Assembly (NCBI GenBank): GCA_002441445.1
Contig: DJWC01000009.1
Span: forward strand, 1 to 5,963
Reading direction: 5' to 3'
DNA length: 5,963 nucleotides
Source of the DNA: Pusillimonas sp. UBA6240
GTDB lineage: Bacteria; Pseudomonadota; Gammaproteobacteria; Burkholderiales; Burkholderiaceae_B
Shown here piece after piece: positions 3,505 through 5,963 of the stretch (its first letter is position 1; the number at the start of each line of letters is the position of its first letter). Position numbers and translations under genes: made by a program. The notes under the pieces were generated by a model. It saw nothing but the letters and a program-made list of their open reading frames with translations, did not search any database and had not been told where the DNA came from.

Positions 3505-5963
3505 ATGCAGCAACCTGTCGATGTGTCGGAAAACAAACACAGAAGTTCCGCCGCCAAAGCGCGCACCGCCGCGGGTGAGCGCCCGCGGGCTGCGCGCCGG
3601 GAGCTGCGTCCGCCGCCTCCCGTATCCTATCCCGAAGACCTGCCCGTCAGCGCGCGCCGCGACGTCATTGCAGAGGCCATACGGCGGAACCAGGTCGTCA
3701 TAGTCTGCGGCGAAACAGGCTCGGGCAAGACGACGCAATTGCCCAAGATATGCCTGGAGCTGGGTCGCGGCCTTACGAAAATGATAGGCCATACGCAGCC
3801 GCGCCGCCTGGCCGCGACCTCGGTGGCCAAACGCATCGCCCAGGAGCTGCAGACCGAACTGGGCGACTGGGTGGGATACCAGATACGTTTCAATGACCGC
3901 AGCGGGCCCAACACCGCCATCAAGCTGATGACCGACGGCATACTGCTGGCCGAAACGCAGCACGATCCGCTGTTGCGCCGCTATGACACCATCATCATCG
4001 ATGAGGCGCATGAACGCAGCCTGAACATCGATTTCCTGCTGGGCTTTCTTCTGCAGCTATTGCCCCGGCGCAAGGACCTGAAACTCATCATCACCTCGGC
4101 CACCATAGATGCCGATCGCTTCGCCCGGCATTTCGCCCAGGCCGGCCGGCCCGCGCCCGTCGTCGAAGTGTCGGGCCGCCTGTTTCCGGTCGATATTTTG
4201 TACCGGCCCGTGGGCGGCGAAGACGTGGCCGGCGGCCGCGATGGCGCCGGCCCGGGCAGCGCCGATATGGCCGCGCCAGGCGAACGGCGCTCGGGCGATG
4301 AAGAGCGCGATCTGGTGGATGCCGTGGTCGAAGGCGTGGACGAATGCGCGCGCCACGGCCCAGGCGACATCCTGGTCTTTCTGCCGGGCGAGCGGGAAAT
4401 CCGCGAAACCGTCGAAGCCTTGCGCAAGCATCATCCGCCCGGCACGGAAGTCCTGCCGCTTTATGCGCGCCTGTCCCAGAACGAGCAGGAGCGCATCTTC
4501 CGGCCGCAGGGCAGCGCGCGGCGCATCGTGCTCGCCACCAACGTGGCGGAAACCTCGCTCACCGTGCCGGGCATACGCTATGTGGTCGACAGCGGCCTGG
4601 CGCGCGTCAAGCGGTATTCCTGGCGCAACAAGGTCGAGCAGCTGCGCATCGAACCCATCAGCCAGGCATCGGCCAACCAGAGGGCGGGGCGTTGCGGGCG
4701 CATCGGCCCGGGCGTGTGCATACGGCTGTACGACGCAGCCGACTTCCAGCGGCGCGCGCCGTTCACCGATCCTGAAATCCTGCGGTCGTCGCTGGCCTCG
4801 GTGATTCTGCGCATGAAAGCGCTCAAGCTGGACGATATCGAGACCTTCCCCTTCGTCGACCGGCCGTCGGGCCGCGCCATCGCCGACGGCTACCACCTGC
4901 TGCAGGAGCTGGGCGCGATCGATGAAGACAACCGCCTGACCGAGACCGGGCGCGCGCTGGCGCGGCTGCCCATCGATCCGCGCCTGGCGCGCATGATACT
5001 CGCGGCGCGCGAGCAGCAATGCCTGGCGGAAATGCTCATCATCACCTCCGCGCTCTCGGTCCAGGATCCGCGCGACCGGCCCATGAACGAGCGCGATGCC
5101 TCGGAGGCGGCGCATGCCAAGTTCGGCGACGACCGGTCCGAATTCCTGTCCTTCATCAAGCTTTGGCGCTGGTATGCCGAGCAGGTCGAACACAAGGCGT
5201 CGCAGCGCAAGCTGGTCGCGCTGCTGCGGCAGAATTTTCTGTCGCCGCTCAGGCTGCGCGAATGGCGCGACGTCCACAGCCAGCTGGCCTCGCTCGTGGG
5301 CGAGCAGGGCTGGCGCGTCAATACGCTGGAGGCCGGCTACGAGCAGACGCACATGGCGCTGCTGTCCGGCCTGCTGGGCAACATCGGGTCCAAGAGCGAA
5401 GAGGCCGGCGGCTATCAGGGCGCGCGCGACATCCGCTTCCAGATCCACCCGGGTTCGCGCCTGGTGAAAAAGGCGGGCCGCTGGATCGTGGCCGCCGAAC
5501 TGGTCGAGACGACGCGCCTGTACGCGCGCTGCGTCGCGCGCATCGACCCCCGATGGCTGGAGAAGGCGGGCGCGCATCTCATCCGGCGCGCCTGGTCGGA
5601 CCCGCGCTGGGACAAGAAGGCCGGCCAGGTCGTGGCCAACGAACGCGCAACGCTCTACGGCCTGCAGATCTACTCGGGCCGCCGCGTGCACTACGGCAAG
5701 ATCGACCCGGTCCACGCGCGCGAGATCTTCATCCGCCAGGCGCTGGTCGCCGGCGACATCGATACGGGCCTGCCTTTCCTGCGGCACAATCGCCAGCTGG
5801 CCGCCTCGATCGAGAAGCTCGAGCACCAGACACGGCGCCCCGACATCCTGGTCGACGACGAGCTGATCTACGCCTTCTACGACCAGCACATCCCCGAGGG
5901 GGTCTACAGCGGCGCGACCTTCGACAAGTGGCTGCGCGCCGCCGGCAAGGAGCAGCCGGGCCT
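3505..5963 (+). CDS. hrpA: ATP-dependent DEAH-box RNA helicase HrpA (3'-truncated by window edge)
   Basis: A 3'-to-5' type DEAH/RHA helicase acting on RNA; E. coli HrpA is implicated in mRNA processing and in handling stalled or collided ribosomes. The frame is open for 819 codons with no stop before the edge; E. coli HrpA is 1300 residues, so roughly the last third (most of the DUF3418 region) is missing. Visible motifs: Walker A GETGSGKT (69-76), TQPRR (about 98-102), DEAH (166-169), SAT (198-200), ILVFLPGERE (289-298), ATNVAETS (344-351) and QRAGRCGR (392-399). Helicase-associated/ratchet segments follow (ALARLPIDPRLARMIL, 484-499; SALSVQDPRDRP, 515-526), then an OB-fold-like region near 640-690. 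The N-terminus before Walker A is short and basic, about 27 residues shorter than in E. coli. A Gly/Ala/Asp-rich linker (237-271) between the RecA-like domains is about 19 residues longer. The start at 3505 is chosen because it lies after the TATAAT; in-frame ATG 3475 overlaps that element. The Shine-Dalgarno is weak (A-rich). Confidence 0.95.
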   Translation, partial: MQQPVDVSENKHRSSAAKARTAAGERPRAARRELRPPPPVSYPEDLPVSARRDVIAEAIRRNQVVIVCGETGSGKTTQLPKICLELGRGLTKMIGHTQPRRLAATSVAKRIAQELQTELGDWVGYQIRFNDRSGPNTAIKLMTDGILLAETQHDPLLRRYDTIIIDEAHERSLNIDFLLGFLLQLLPRRKDLKLIITSATIDADRFARHFAQAGRPAPVVEVSGRLFPVDILYRPVGGEDVAGGRDGAGPGSADMAAPGERRSGDEERDLVDAVVEGVDECARHGPGDILVFLPGEREIRETVEALRKHHPPGTEVLPLYARLSQNEQERIFRPQGSARRIVLATNVAETSLTVPGIRYVVDSGLARVKRYSWRNKVEQLRIEPISQASANQRAGRCGRIGPGVCIRLYDAADFQRRAPFTDPEILRSSLASVILRMKALKLDDIETFPFVDRPSGRAIADGYHLLQELGAIDEDNRLTETGRALARLPIDPRLARMILAAREQQCLAEMLIITSALSVQDPRDRPMNERDASEAAHAKFGDDRSEFLSFIKLWRWYAEQVEHKASQRKLVALLRQNFLSPLRLREWRDVHSQLASLVGEQGWRVNTLEAGYEQTHMALLSGLLGNIGSKSEEAGGYQGARDIRFQIHPGSRLVKKAGRWIVAAELVETTRLYARCVARIDPRWLEKAGAHLIRRAWSDPRWDKKAGQVVANERATLYGLQIYSGRRVHYGKIDPVHAREIFIRQALVAGDIDTGLPFLRHNRQLAASIEKLEHQTRRPDILVDDELIYAFYDQHIPEGVYSGATFDKWLRAAGKEQPG

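Noticed and set aside
4057..5889. A 610-codon open frame on the minus strand opposite hrpA
   Set aside because: It lies wholly inside hrpA, whose every helicase motif is intact on the plus strand. The predicted product is Arg/Ala/Gln/Asp-rich with no recognisable domain, as expected of an antisense frame in very GC-rich DNA. No ribosome binding site or promoter supports it.

Overview
The window reads as ordinary core chromosome of a GC-rich betaproteobacterium. The closest fit I can name from protein likeness is the Alcaligenaceae (Bordetella/Achromobacter type); this is recognition from memory, not a search. I see no tRNA, rRNA, insertion sequence, prophage, CRISPR array or toxin-type gene, and no frameshift in any real gene.

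Layout. The left edge cuts into rpiA (ribose-5-phosphate isomerase; about 13 N-terminal residues missing), which runs rightward to 621. A 147-bp gap holds a short hairpin, a good match to a PhoB box (661-678) and a -10-like element. The box points at phoU (769-1518, +), the negative regulator of the phosphate regulon. A 186-bp gap between convergent genes follows (1519-1704), with an 11-bp direct repeat, weak hairpins and a sigma70-like promoter facing right. On the minus strand, argA (N-acetylglutamate synthase, ending at 2069) is followed 91 bp downstream by a yggX-family gene (Fe2+-trafficking/oxidative damage protection, 1705-1977). That 91-bp gap carries a near-perfect 16-bp palindrome next to a -10-like hexamer. 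Finally hrpA (DEAH-box RNA helicase) starts at about 3505 on the plus strand, divergent from argA, and runs off the right edge after about 819 codons. The argA/hrpA divergence is centred on a self-complementary ATTATAAT that reads as TATAAT on both strands.

How they fit together. The genes are unrelated housekeeping functions: pentose phosphate metabolism, phosphate control, arginine biosynthesis, iron/oxidative stress and RNA surveillance. Only argA-yggX looks like a transcription unit, and yggX may also have its own promoter. phoU lies directly behind rpiA rather than behind pstB, so it appears to be expressed separately from any pst operon, probably under PhoB.

I found no undescribed multi-gene system. 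The points worth a second look are regulatory: the Pho box at phoU, the shared symmetric -10 between argA and hrpA with its effect on the argA start, the palindrome upstream of yggX, and the promoter facing into the 3' end of yggX.
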